Source of the DNA: Trueperaceae bacterium
GTDB lineage: Bacteria > Deinococcota > Deinococci > Deinococcales > Trueperaceae
Length of the DNA: 9,956 nucleotides
Direction of reading: 5' to 3'
Assembly: GCA_024636105.1 (NCBI GenBank)
Contig: JAGXHO010000142.1
Span: forward strand, 1 to 9,956
The position numbers and the translations under genes were made by a program. This document shows, piece by piece, positions 1 to 5,839 of this stretch (within the stretch, counting starts at the first letter, position 1; every line of letters starts with the position of its first letter). The notes beneath the pieces were generated by a model. The model worked only from the letters and a program-made list of their open reading frames with translations. It ran no database searches and was not told the DNA's origin.

Positions 1-1
1 C

Positions 2-805
2 CCCAGCACCGACGCCCCTGCGACGCCGGCTCCCGCCCCATCCACCGCCGCCGCCGCCGCCGAGACGGTCGACGGTCGCCTCACCTTCTACGAAGCGGCG
101 GCCCTCACGACGTCCTCGGAGGTGCTCGACAACGGCGAGCACTTCGTCCTCTACGAACGCGCGCTCACCGCCGGGGTACCGGTGTACGTCGAGTTGACGT
201 CGCAGTACTTCGATCCGTACCTGGTCGTGCTCGATCCGAACGGCGAACTGGTGCTCGAGGTCGACGACAGCCCGGGCATGGACCTGAACGTCTCCGAGCG
301 CTTCACGCCCGCCACCACCGGCACCTACGTGTTGGGCGTCACGAGCTACGGTCCGGGCGAGACGGGCGCGTTCGAGCTGCTGGTCCGCGAAGGCGGCGCG
401 CCGTCCGACGGCGTCGCTCCGGGCGCCACGGTCTCGGCCGCGGCCGTCGGCGACGGCAGCGGCTTCGTCGGCTCGCTCGCGCTCGGGCAGCTCACGCGCG
501 CGCAGATCGCCGCCGACGCCGACATGACGCCCTGGCACACCTACCGCATCGACGTCGCGCCGGGCACGCTGCGCTTGGTCATCGACCTGGCCTCCGACGC
601 CGGCGTCGACCTCGACCTGTTCGTGCGCCACGGCGAAGAGGTCACCAACTGGAGTGAAGAGGGCGACTGGGACTACCGGGACATCTCGCTGGAGGTGCGC
701 AACAGCCTGGTGATCGACGCGCCCGCCGCCGGTCCCTGGTACCTCGACGTCGTCTGGCCAGGTGTCCAGGAGGGCTCGGCGCGGTACTCGCTGCGCGCGC
801 GCTGA
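2..805 (+). CDS. Secreted protein with two PPC-like domains (5' partial)
   Basis: The reading frame is open from base 2, so the N-terminus lies outside the window. 267 residues remain. A GTG at 122 is in frame but is probably internal, because the domain and coding pattern extend upstream of it. The first 20 residues are a Pro/Ala/Thr-rich linker with an Ala run. Residues about 22-129 look like a bacterial pre-peptidase C-terminal (PPC) domain: a 'G-R-L-T' entry strand, then 'FDPYLVVLDPNGELV', acidic 'EVDDS' and the closing 'TGTYVLGVTSYGPGETGAF'. After a Gly/Ser/Ala-rich spacer, residues about 157-267 form a second, more divergent PPC-like unit ('VDLDLFVRHG', 'GPWYLDVVW'). PPC domains are extracellular beta-sandwiches, usually found at the C-terminus of secreted peptidases and removed after export. 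The missing N-terminal part could be a protease or another secreted enzyme. The stop is 3 bp from the stop of the convergent M23 gene. Confidence 0.75.
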   Translation, partial: PSTDAPATPAPAPSTAAAAAETVDGRLTFYEAAALTTSSEVLDNGEHFVLYERALTAGVPVYVELTSQYFDPYLVVLDPNGELVLEVDDSPGMDLNVSERFTPATTGTYVLGVTSYGPGETGAFELLVREGGAPSDGVAPGATVSAAAVGDGSGFVGSLALGQLTRAQIAADADMTPWHTYRIDVAPGTLRLVIDLASDAGVDLDLFVRHGEEVTNWSEEGDWDYRDISLEVRNSLVIDAPAAGPWYLDVVWPGVQEGSARYSLRAR

Positions 806-808
806 CCG

Positions 809-1525
809 TCAGCGGTCGGCCATCCAGGTCCGGTCGACCAGGAGCGGGAGCGGGTCGAACGCCCGATGCCGGCACGTCTCGGGGTCGAAGGCGTACGCCC
901 CGAAGTGCAGGTGCGGCGGGGTGCCGGCGGCGTTGCCGGCGGTTCCGACGTACCCGAGCACGGTCTCGGGCGTGACCGCCCTGCCCTCGCGCAGGTCGTC
1001 GGCATAGGCATCGAAGTGGGTGTAGAAGTAGCGCACCCCACCGGGGCCGAGCACCATCACGCCGCGTCCGCCCGTGAAGCGGTCGCTGACCTCGAAGACG
1101 ATCCCGTGCGTGGCCGAGCGGACGGGGGTGCCGCGGGGCGCGAACACGTCCTGGCCCTGGTGCCCGCGCCCACCGCCGCGCGGGGCGCCCCAGGTGTCCG
1201 CCACTTGAGCGACGCGGACGCCGTCCACCGGCATCCACAGCACGGCGTCGGGCTCCCTCGGGAGCCGCGAGAGGAACTCGGGCAGCAGGGCCCGGTAGGC
1301 GTCGCGCGAGGCAGCGCGAGCGAGCTCGTCGGCCGTCGGTGCCGTGTCCCACGTGCGCTCGGTGCACACGAGCGCCAGCGCCGCGGGGTCGAGGACCGGC
1401 AGGTGGGGATCGGGCAGCGTCTGGGCGAAGGCGAGGGTGAGCGCTCCGGCCACGACCATCGCCAAGGCAACCATCGACGGGCGCACGGGTCGCAGCGCCG
1501 CTCGGTCGATCCTGGGTTCGTGCAC
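809..1525 (-). CDS. Secreted M23 family zinc metallopeptidase
   Basis: 238 residues from a GTG start. The frame is open much further upstream, but this start follows a near-perfect Shine-Dalgarno (GGAGGTGATC), and a signal sequence then begins in the right place. Arg-rich residues 1-17 and hydrophobic residues 18-34 end in 'AFAQ', a likely signal peptide or membrane anchor. The peptidase domain covers about 110-225. It contains 'GHQGQD' (H122 and D126, the HxxxD zinc ligands), 'YTHFD' (H170) and 'PPHLHFG' (H205 and H207, the HxH motif). This is the full LytM/M23 active-site set, so the enzyme should be active. M23 enzymes are endopeptidases that cut peptidoglycan cross-bridges or stem peptides. 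There is no LysM or SH3 wall-binding domain. It is divergent from the cytochrome gene and converges on the PPC gene with no room for a terminator. The family call is firm; the substrate is inferred. Confidence 0.92.
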   Translation of the reverse strand: MHEPRIDRAALRPVRPSMVALAMVVAGALTLAFAQTLPDPHLPVLDPAALALVCTERTWDTAPTADELARAASRDAYRALLPEFLSRLPREPDAVLWMPVDGVRVAQVADTWGAPRGGGRGHQGQDVFAPRGTPVRSATHGIVFEVSDRFTGGRGVMVLGPGGVRYFYTHFDAYADDLREGRAVTPETVLGYVGTAGNAAGTPPHLHFGAYAFDPETCRHRAFDPLPLLVDRTWMADR

Positions 1526-1535
1526 GATCACCTCC
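1526..1535 (-). promoter_or_regulatory. Strong ribosome binding site of the M23 gene
   Basis: Read on the minus strand, GGAGGTGATC lies directly before the GTG start and matches the complement of the 16S rRNA 3' tail over ten bases. It fixes the start of the peptidase at 1525 and rules out the longer open frame that reaches 1768. Confidence 0.8.
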
Positions 1536-1758
1536 GTACAGGCGTCGACCGGCGGCCCCGGCCCACGCCGCGTCTGCGCTGCCCCGCGCGTTCCCTCCAC
1601 GGTAGCCGTCGTCGGCGGGCGCCGCGTGTGGCGAAGCACCCGGTGCGCCCTCGCTCCGCGCCGGCCCGGACGCGGCGCCACTCGGTCAAACGGACGACCG
1701 ACGCCGGAACGACCGAAGCCGCAAGCTGCGGGTACCCCACGCTCCGGAGGTACACCGC
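1526..1758. other. Divergent intergenic region, M23 / cytochrome P460
   Basis: A 233-bp spacer between two divergent secreted-protein genes, which should hold both promoters. On the plus side a TACCCC (1733-1738) sits before the GGAGG at 1746-1750, resembling the TACNCT -10 elements elsewhere in the window but lacking the final T. On the minus side TACCGT (+ strand 1599-1604) is a possible -10 giving a leader of about 65 nt. No convincing TTGACA-like -35 accompanies either. No gene with credible coding pattern is seen here. Confidence 0.4.
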
Positions 1759-2247
1759 ATGACCCCACGCGTCCACCGCCTCGCCCTCGTCGCCAGCGCC
1801 CTCCTCGTCGCCCTCGTGCTCGCGGTCGTCGTCGCGCAGGACGCGATGATGGATCACCGCCCCGACTACGCCGACTGGACCCGCCTGAACCCGCAGAAGA
1901 ACTTCATCCAGAGCGCCCACCCCACCGCCAAGGACGTCTACGTCAACGAAGCGGGCCGCGACGCCGCGCAGGGGCGCAGCTTCCCGTTCCCCGAAGGCAG
2001 CCAGTTGGTCAAGGAGTCCGTCGACGTCGACGCGCTGACCGTCACGGTTCTCACGGCGATGCGCAAGGTCGCCGGCTTCGACCCTTCGAACGGCGACTGG
2101 CAATACGGCATGTTCGAACGCATGGACGACGGCTCGTTCGGCGGCATGTGGGCCGAGGCCGGCACCGAGATGCACCTGATGTGCGTGGGTTGCCACACCG
2201 GCGCGGCCGACAGCGACTACGCGTTCTTGACGTACACCGGCGACTGA
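1759..2247 (+). CDS. Cytochrome P460 family monohaem protein, secreted or anchored
   Basis: 162 residues, ATG start with GGAGG 8 nt upstream. Residues about 7-27 are a hydrophobic signal peptide or anchor ending in 'VVVAQ', so the protein acts outside the cytoplasm. The rest reads as one cytochrome P460 domain: 'NPQKNFIQSAHPTAKDVYVN' near the start, 'FPFPEGSQLVKE' (75-86), 'VLTAMRKVAGFDPSNGDWQY' (97-116) and the haem motif CVGCH (C142, C145, H146) near the C-terminus, followed by 'DYAFLTYTGD'. This order is typical of the family. Characterised members bind c-type haem with a lysine cross-link and oxidise hydroxylamine or bind NO. K103, in the 'mRK' segment, is a candidate cross-linking lysine, but I cannot verify this. 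No nitrification or other cytochrome genes are adjacent, so the physiological substrate is unknown. A terminator follows, so the gene is probably monocistronic. Confidence 0.88.
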   Translation: MTPRVHRLALVASALLVALVLAVVVAQDAMMDHRPDYADWTRLNPQKNFIQSAHPTAKDVYVNEAGRDAAQGRSFPFPEGSQLVKESVDVDALTVTVLTAMRKVAGFDPSNGDWQYGMFERMDDGSFGGMWAEAGTEMHLMCVGCHTGAADSDYAFLTYTGD

Positions 2248-2272
2248 CCGCGCCGGGCCTCCCCGACGGACG

Positions 2273-2316
2273 CGGAGGCGTTGCGGCGATGGCCGCGGCG
2301 CCTCCGTCGCCCTTTT
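2273..2316 (+). terminator. Rho-independent terminator after the cytochrome gene
   Basis: A 15-bp stem (CGGAGGCGTTGCGGC pairing with GCCGCGGCGCCTCCG, including two T-G wobbles) closes on the loop GATG and is followed by TCGCCCTTTT. It lies 25 bp after the cytochrome stop and before the end of the convergent regulator gene. The T run is on the plus-strand side only, so it should mainly terminate the cytochrome transcript. Confidence 0.75.
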
Positions 2317-2340
2317 GGCACGATCGCGGACGCGAACGGG

Positions 2341-3051
2341 TCAGGCGGGCTCGGGGTCCTCGGCCGCGTCCGCGAGCCCGGCGAGGTGCAGCCGATAGCG
2401 GCCCCGCGTGCCTTCGAGGACCCCCGCCTGCCGCAGGCTCGCGAACGCCGACGTCACCGACACGCGGGTGGCCGACACCATGGCGGCCAGGTCATCGTGG
2501 CGCAGTTCGGTGGCGAGGTCGACCCAACCTTCGCCGGCGTCGGTGCCGTAGCGAGCCCCTTGCGCCAGCAGCTCCGCCGCCACGCGGCCGCGGATCGGCG
2601 CTTCGACCCGCGCCAGCTGGTCGCGGCAGGCGAAGACCTTGTCGGCCAGGATGCGCGTGAACGCCACCACGAAGCCGGGGGCGTGCAGCGCCAGCCTCCG
2701 GTACTGCTCCTGGTCCATCGGGCACGTCACCACGTCGGTGAGAGCCACGGCGTCGACGCGGTAGACGTCTCCTTCGGCGCCGACGAACGCCTCGCCGAAC
2801 AGGTCGTCGGGCCCGACGACCGCGAGGATCCGCTCACGGCCCTCGGCCGTGGGCACGACCAGCTTGACCTGACCGCTCGCCACCACGTGCAGATGGGTCG
2901 CCGGATCGCCCGCCCGGAAGAGCGTGCTTCCCCTCGGATGCACCCGCTCCGGGCAGACCTGCATGAACGTACGCAGGTCTGCCTCGCCCACCCGCTGCTT
3001 GAAGCCGGTGTTCCGGAGCCACCAACCGGGTCCGTCAGGACGCATCGTCAT
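2341..3051 (-). CDS. Crp/Fnr family transcriptional regulator
   Basis: 236 residues. The start is the first of two ATGs (MTM); it lies 5 nt after TACCCT and has no Shine-Dalgarno, so the mRNA is probably leaderless. Residues about 25-120 form a cyclic-nucleotide-binding-type beta barrel ('GSTLFRAGDPATHLHVVASGQVKLV', then 'GPDDLFGEAFVG'). A long dimer helix (about 120-150) leads to a winged helix-turn-helix (about 150-225), with recognition helix 'SATRVSVTSAFASLRQAGVL'. The phosphate-cassette 'GE' (86-87) is kept, but the following Arg-Ser pair of classical CRP is shifted to 'YRV', so cAMP binding is uncertain. In the recognition helix the first Arg (R196) is kept, while the Glu and last Arg of the classical R-E-x-x-x-R set appear as Val and Ser, so the operator probably differs from TGTGA-N6-TCACA. 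There are no Fnr-type N-terminal cysteine clusters. It is divergent from lhgO and is a candidate regulator of it. Confidence 0.87.
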   Translation of the reverse strand: MTMRPDGPGWWLRNTGFKQRVGEADLRTFMQVCPERVHPRGSTLFRAGDPATHLHVVASGQVKLVVPTAEGRERILAVVGPDDLFGEAFVGAEGDVYRVDAVALTDVVTCPMDQEQYRRLALHAPGFVVAFTRILADKVFACRDQLARVEAPIRGRVAAELLAQGARYGTDAGEGWVDLATELRHDDLAAMVSATRVSVTSAFASLRQAGVLEGTRGRYRLHLAGLADAAEDPEPA

Positions 3052-3056
3052 ACCGG

Positions 3057-3062
3057 AGGGTA
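3057..3062 (-). promoter_or_regulatory. Leaderless -10 element of the crp/fnr-type gene
   Basis: Minus-strand TACCCT lies 5 nt before the ATG at 3051. This is the position of TANNNT -10 boxes of leaderless genes in Deinococcota, where transcription starts at or next to the start codon. No Shine-Dalgarno is present. No good -35 hexamer is seen; the position 17 nt upstream reads TACCGC. Confidence 0.5.
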
Positions 3063-3083
3063 ACCGGCGCCAACGGGCCGCGG

Positions 3084-3089
3084 TACGCT
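3084..3089 (+). promoter_or_regulatory. Leaderless -10 element of lhgO
   Basis: Plus-strand TACGCT lies 5 nt before the ATG at 3095, the same spacing as the TACCCT-ATG on the opposite strand. No Shine-Dalgarno precedes the ATG. Only 21 bp separate the two -10 boxes, so the two RNA polymerase sites overlap and the genes may compete for transcription. Confidence 0.5.
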
Positions 3090-3094
3090 CGCGC

Positions 3095-4342
3095 ATGACC
3101 CGAGCAACGCCCGGCACGGGCGCGACGACCGCCGCCACGATCGACGCCGATGTCGTCGTGATCGGCGGCGGCATCGTCGGTCTCGCCACCGCCGACGCAC
3201 TCGTCCGCGCCCACCCCGGCCTCAGGCTGGTCCTCCTGGAGAAGGAAGACGGCGTCGCCAAGCACCAGACCGGGCGCAACAGCGGCGTCGTCCACGCGGG
3301 GATCTACTACACCCCGGGTTCGCTCAAGGCACGCCTCAGCGTGTCGGGCGTCGTCAAGCTGCGCGACTACTGCGCCGCGCACGGCGTGGCGTACGACGCC
3401 GTGGGCAAGGTGATCGTCGCCACGACCGAGGCAGAACTCCCGCGGCTCGACGCGCTGGTCGAGCGCGGCACCGCGAACGGCGTCCCCGGACTGCGCGTGA
3501 TCGACGCGGACGAGCTCCGCTCCATCGAGCCCTTCGCCGCCGGGCTGCGCGCGATCCACTCGCCCGGCACCGCGATCGTCGATTACCCGGGCGTGTGCCG
3601 CTCGTTGGCCGACGGTCTGCGCCGCATGGGTGCGCGCGTCGAGACCGGTGCGCCGGTGCTTGCGATCGCCGAGGACGCGCACGGGCTCACGGTCACGACC
3701 CCGAAGCTGCGGGTGCGGGCGGGCCGTCTGGTCTCGTGCGCCGGCCTGCACGCGGACCGCATCGCGCGCATGGCGGGGGCCGACCCCGACGTTTCGATCG
3801 TCCCGTTCCGCGGCGAGTACTACTTCTTGCAGCCGCACGCCCAGGAGAAGGTGAAGGGCCTGATCTACCCGGTCCCCGACCCGACACTCCCGTTCCTCGG
3901 CGTCCACTTCACGCGCACCGTCCACGGCGAGGTCGAGGCCGGACCCAACGCCGTGCTCGCGCTCGCGCGCGAGGGGTACACCCACACGACGATCAGCGGC
4001 CGCGACCTCGCCGAGACGCTCGCCTTCCCCGGCTTCTGGAAGCTGGCCGGACGCTTCTGGCGCACCGGGGCGTACGAGTACTGGCGCTCGTTCCGCACCG
4101 CGGCGTTCGTCCGCTCGCTGCAGAAGCTGGTGCCGTCGATCACGGTCGCCGACGTTCGTCGCGGCGGCGCCGGGGTGCGCGCGCAAGCGATCGGGCGCGA
4201 CGGCAAGCTGGTCGACGACTTCGCGTTCGCCGAGACCGAGCGGGCGCTGCACGTGCTCAACGCGCCCTCGCCGGCGGCGACGGCCTCGATCGCCATCGGG
4301 GAGCACCTGGCGGAACGGGTCCGCGGCTGGTTCGAGGCCTGA
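3095..4342 (+). CDS. lhgO: L-2-hydroxyglutarate oxidase (FAD-dependent)
   Basis: 415 residues, the usual length of the LhgO/L2HGDH family. The frame is open upstream into the regulator gene, but ATG 3095 is chosen because the FAD-binding strand starts about 18 residues later and a -10 box sits 5 nt upstream. The ADP-binding motif is 'DVVVIGGGIVGLATA' (19-33), followed by the acidic end of beta-2 'VLLEKE' (46-51). 'HQTGRNSGVVHAGIYYTPGS' (57-76) is the signature of this family within the DAO superfamily. 'VPFRGEYYFL' (236-245) and 'HVLNAPSPAATASIAIG' (386-402) are the substrate-domain strand and the C-terminal FAD contact. The enzyme oxidises L-2-hydroxyglutarate to 2-oxoglutarate and passes electrons to the quinone pool, usually as a membrane-associated protein. 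It removes a by-product of malate dehydrogenase side activity or of lysine/glutarate breakdown. No glutarate hydroxylase (csiD) is adjacent, so metabolite repair is the likelier role. Confidence 0.92.
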   Translation: MTRATPGTGATTAATIDADVVVIGGGIVGLATADALVRAHPGLRLVLLEKEDGVAKHQTGRNSGVVHAGIYYTPGSLKARLSVSGVVKLRDYCAAHGVAYDAVGKVIVATTEAELPRLDALVERGTANGVPGLRVIDADELRSIEPFAAGLRAIHSPGTAIVDYPGVCRSLADGLRRMGARVETGAPVLAIAEDAHGLTVTTPKLRVRAGRLVSCAGLHADRIARMAGADPDVSIVPFRGEYYFLQPHAQEKVKGLIYPVPDPTLPFLGVHFTRTVHGEVEAGPNAVLALAREGYTHTTISGRDLAETLAFPGFWKLAGRFWRTGAYEYWRSFRTAAFVRSLQKLVPSITVADVRRGGAGVRAQAIGRDGKLVDDFAFAETERALHVLNAPSPAATASIAIGEHLAERVRGWFEA

Positions 4343-4703
4343 CCGAGGGTGCGTTCGACCGCGGCATCGGAACGCGGCGTCCGGTCGCTCCGGTAGGGCG
4401 CGGTTCGCGATCGTCCGCGCACGGGCATCGTCAAGATGTCTCATGCGTTGAACATCTCGCGCTCATCTGGAACCGCCCGTTCCGCTGCGCTCGACCGCGG
4501 CCGCTCTAGATCCGGCGCCCGCCCGTCGGCGATTCGACCTCGGCCGGTCGATTCCCGATCATGAGCGCCGGGCAGGTTCATTACGCGATCGCACCGGCAA
4601 GGTACGGATGCGCGGATGACCCTCGGACCCCGTGCTACCTTCGGGGTCCACCCCGGTATGCGAGGTGGCGTGTACCTGCGCCGAACGGCGCAATGGAGTT
4701 CCC
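4343..4703. other. Intergenic region between lhgO and the PRC-barrel gene
   Basis: 361 bp with no convincing gene and, in its middle part, a less GC-biased composition than its neighbours. After lhgO there is a 6-bp hairpin (4351-4375) without a T tract, too weak to call a terminator. Further on are a small inverted repeat TCGACC-N6-GGTCGA (4534-4551), a NotI/XbaI-like string at 4497-4510, and the palindrome at 4625-4649 described separately. The last 50 or so bases would be the 5' leader of the PRC-barrel gene, with GGAG at 4695-4698. Confidence 0.5.
4625..4649 (+). promoter_or_regulatory. Palindrome enclosing a putative -10 box of the PRC-barrel gene
   Basis: GGACCCCG and CGGGGTCC form a perfect 8-bp inverted repeat around the 9-nt centre TGCTACCTT. 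TACCTT (4636-4641) in that centre resembles the TANNNT -10 elements elsewhere in the window and would give a leader of roughly 55 nt before ATG 4704. The layout suits either an operator, where a dimeric repressor would cover the -10, or a structured RNA hairpin if transcription begins upstream. No -35 hexamer is clear. Confidence 0.4.
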
Positions 4704-5486
4704 ATGAAAAACCTGTTTCTAGCACTAACCGTAGGCGCCGTGCTGGCGCTCGGCTCCGCGCTCGCTCAAGGCGGCGTCATGTTCGAGTCGTCCGGTATCG
4801 AGGGCGACTTCCTGGCAACCGAACTCATCGGTGCCGACCTCTACACGACGGCCACCACCCTCGACCAGAACCGGTTCCAGGTCGACACCGTGCCCGACGA
4901 TTGGGAGCAGATCGCCTCGATCAGCAACCTCGTCTTGGGCATGGACGGCCAGGTCCGCGGCGTCCTCGTCGACGTCGGCGGCTTCCTCGGCATCGGCGCG
5001 CGCACGGTGATGTTGACCATGGATTCGGTCCGCATCGCGACGCAATCCGACAGCGATCTCGTCTACGCCGTGATCAACGCCACGCGTGAAGAGCTCGAGG
5101 CGGCGCCCGAGTACGAGGTCTACGACCGCACCGCCATGATGAACGACGACGCCAGCACGCCACTCATCGGCGTCGCCGAGCCGCAAGAGGGCTTCGTGGT
5201 CGTCGAGTGGTCGACCCTCACCGTCGACCAGCTCCGCACCGCCGCGGTTTACGACATCAACAACGAGCGCGTCTCGGACATCTCGGACGTCCTGCTCGGC
5301 ACCGACGAAACCGTCGAAGCGGTCTTGATCGACGTCGGCGGGTTCTTGGGCATCGGCGCCCGCACGGTCGCCATCCCCATGGACCAGCTCGAGATCCAGG
5401 GCAACGAGGACATCAGCGACCTCCGCGTCTACTTGGCCATCACGGAGGAGCAGCTCGAGGCGCTCCCCGAGTACGAAGCCAACTGA
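4704..5486 (+). CDS. Secreted protein with two PRC-barrel domains
   Basis: 260 residues. ATG 4704 is chosen over an earlier in-frame GTG because it has GGAG 5 nt upstream and opens a classic signal peptide (MKN, then hydrophobic, ending 'SALAQ' near residue 22). The mature protein is almost exactly two copies of a 120-residue unit. 'VDVGGFLGIGARTV' (89-102) and 'IDVGGFLGIGARTV' (209-222) sit 120 residues apart, as do 'LEAAPEYE' (131-138) and 'LEALPEYE' (251-258). Each unit contains a PRC-barrel core ('ISNLVLGMDGQVRGVLVDVGG' type) ending in a 'TREELEAAPEY'-like tail. PRC barrels occur in photosynthetic reaction-centre H subunits, in RimM and in many exported proteins of unknown role, where they are thought to mediate protein interaction. 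There are no catalytic residues to point to. The gene appears monocistronic, with a hairpin 38 bp after the stop. Confidence 0.87.
   Translation: MKNLFLALTVGAVLALGSALAQGGVMFESSGIEGDFLATELIGADLYTTATTLDQNRFQVDTVPDDWEQIASISNLVLGMDGQVRGVLVDVGGFLGIGARTVMLTMDSVRIATQSDSDLVYAVINATREELEAAPEYEVYDRTAMMNDDASTPLIGVAEPQEGFVVVEWSTLTVDQLRTAAVYDINNERVSDISDVLLGTDETVEAVLIDVGGFLGIGARTVAIPMDQLEIQGNEDISDLRVYLAITEEQLEALPEYEAN
4971..5368 (+). repeat. 360-bp periodic internal duplication in the PRC-barrel gene
   Basis: The 38-bp segments 4971-5008 and 5331-5368 differ at only 4 positions and lie exactly 360 bp apart, which is 120 codons. They encode the shared 'DVGGFLGIGARTV' core of each PRC barrel. The regions between them have diverged much more at the DNA level. 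Confidence 0.75.
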
Positions 5487-5523
5487 ACACGGCTCGACTC
5501 GACTCGCCGCACACGCACGCACC

Positions 5524-5545
5524 GGAGCGACCTCAGGGTCGCTCC
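5524..5545 (+). terminator. Hairpin after the PRC-barrel gene
   Basis: A perfect 9-bp stem, GGAGCGACC with GGTCGCTCC, closes on the loop TCAG, 37 bp after the PRC-barrel stop. The sequence that follows (CGTGTTCGAT) has few T residues, so it is a weak or factor-assisted terminator rather than a textbook one. Confidence 0.5.
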
Positions 5546-5628
5546 CGTGTTCGATCTGCTCCCACGTTCGACCCCATGCAGGTACCACCGTTTCCATCAC
5601 GAACCTCGACGACGTCCTGCACCACTCG

Positions 5629-5760
5629 ATGAAGGACCCATCGAGCGCCGAGAAGCAGTTCCGCGACGCGCTGTCCACGCTCGCCGAGGAGCGGCTGGCC
5701 GACGAGAAGCTCCACGCGCTCGGCAAGAAGCCGGTCGAACGCACGCCGATGCCCGCCTGA
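5629..5760 (+). CDS. Small charged protein of unknown function
   Basis: The frame ending at 5760 shows strong GC third-position bias and a soluble, charged, helix-prone sequence ('SAEKQFRDALSTLAEERLADEKL', then a 'GKKPVERTPMPA' tail). ATG 5629 gives 43 residues but has no Shine-Dalgarno. The coding-like pattern extends upstream to about 5596 ('ITNLDDVLHHS'), yet there is no ATG, GTG or TTG in that frame between there and the preceding gene. Possible readings are an ATC start at 5596, a start at ATG 5577 followed by a frameshift or sequencing error near the TTTCC at 5591-5595, or the short version given here. It lies between a PRC-barrel gene and a strong hairpin. I do not recognise a family. 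Confidence 0.5.
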   Translation: MKDPSSAEKQFRDALSTLAEERLADEKLHALGKKPVERTPMPA

Positions 5761-5790
5761 GTCGAACGCGCGGACCCGCGCATCGGCAGC

Positions 5791-5804
5791 GTGCGCATGC
5801 GCAC
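5791..5804. repeat. Perfect 14-bp palindrome GTGCGCATGCGCAC
   Basis: GTGCGCATGCGCAC equals its own reverse complement over all 14 bases. It abuts the long hairpin at 5805-5839 with no gap. It lies between convergent genes, so a protein-binding or structural role near transcript ends is possible but unproven. Confidence 0.6.
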
Positions 5805-5839
5805 GAGCGACGCCCGACCGAATCGGTCGGGCGTCGCTC
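5805..5839. terminator. Long perfect hairpin between convergent genes
   Basis: GAGCGACGCCCGACCG pairs perfectly with CGGTCGGGCGTCGCTC (16 bp) around the triloop AAT. It lies between the stop of the small ORF (5760) and the stop of the minus-strand membrane protein (5875), the expected place for a bidirectional terminator. Neither flank has a proper T tract (ATGTCGTTCGT on the plus side), so termination could depend on stem strength alone. Confidence 0.6.

Noticed and set aside
1344..2660. 438-residue plus-strand open frame over the spacer, cytochrome gene and regulator 3' end
   Set aside because: It is Arg/Pro-rich with no motif and overlaps three better-supported genes in other frames.
4351..4375. 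Hairpin GCGTTC-N13-GAACGC as the lhgO terminator
   Set aside because: The stem is only 6 bp with a large loop and no T tract follows.
3035..4444. 469-residue minus-strand open frame antisense to lhgO
   Set aside because: It is a shadow of lhgO, whose FAD and family motifs are unambiguous on the plus strand.
4434..4457. AGATGT-N12-ACATCT inverted repeat as an operator
   Set aside because: Arms of 6 bp with a 12-nt spacer are expected by chance, and it is about 250 bp from the nearest start codon.
4497..4510. GCGGCCGC directly followed by TCTAGA (NotI-XbaI, as in a cloning polylinker)
   Set aside because: Only 14 bases match and the flanks do not continue as vector sequence. NotI sites are common at this GC content, although CTAG is rare, so an assembly check would be cheap.
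4441..4725. 94-residue minus-strand frame in the lhgO to PRC-barrel spacer
   Set aside because: No family resemblance, no ribosome site, and it overlaps the start of the PRC-barrel gene.
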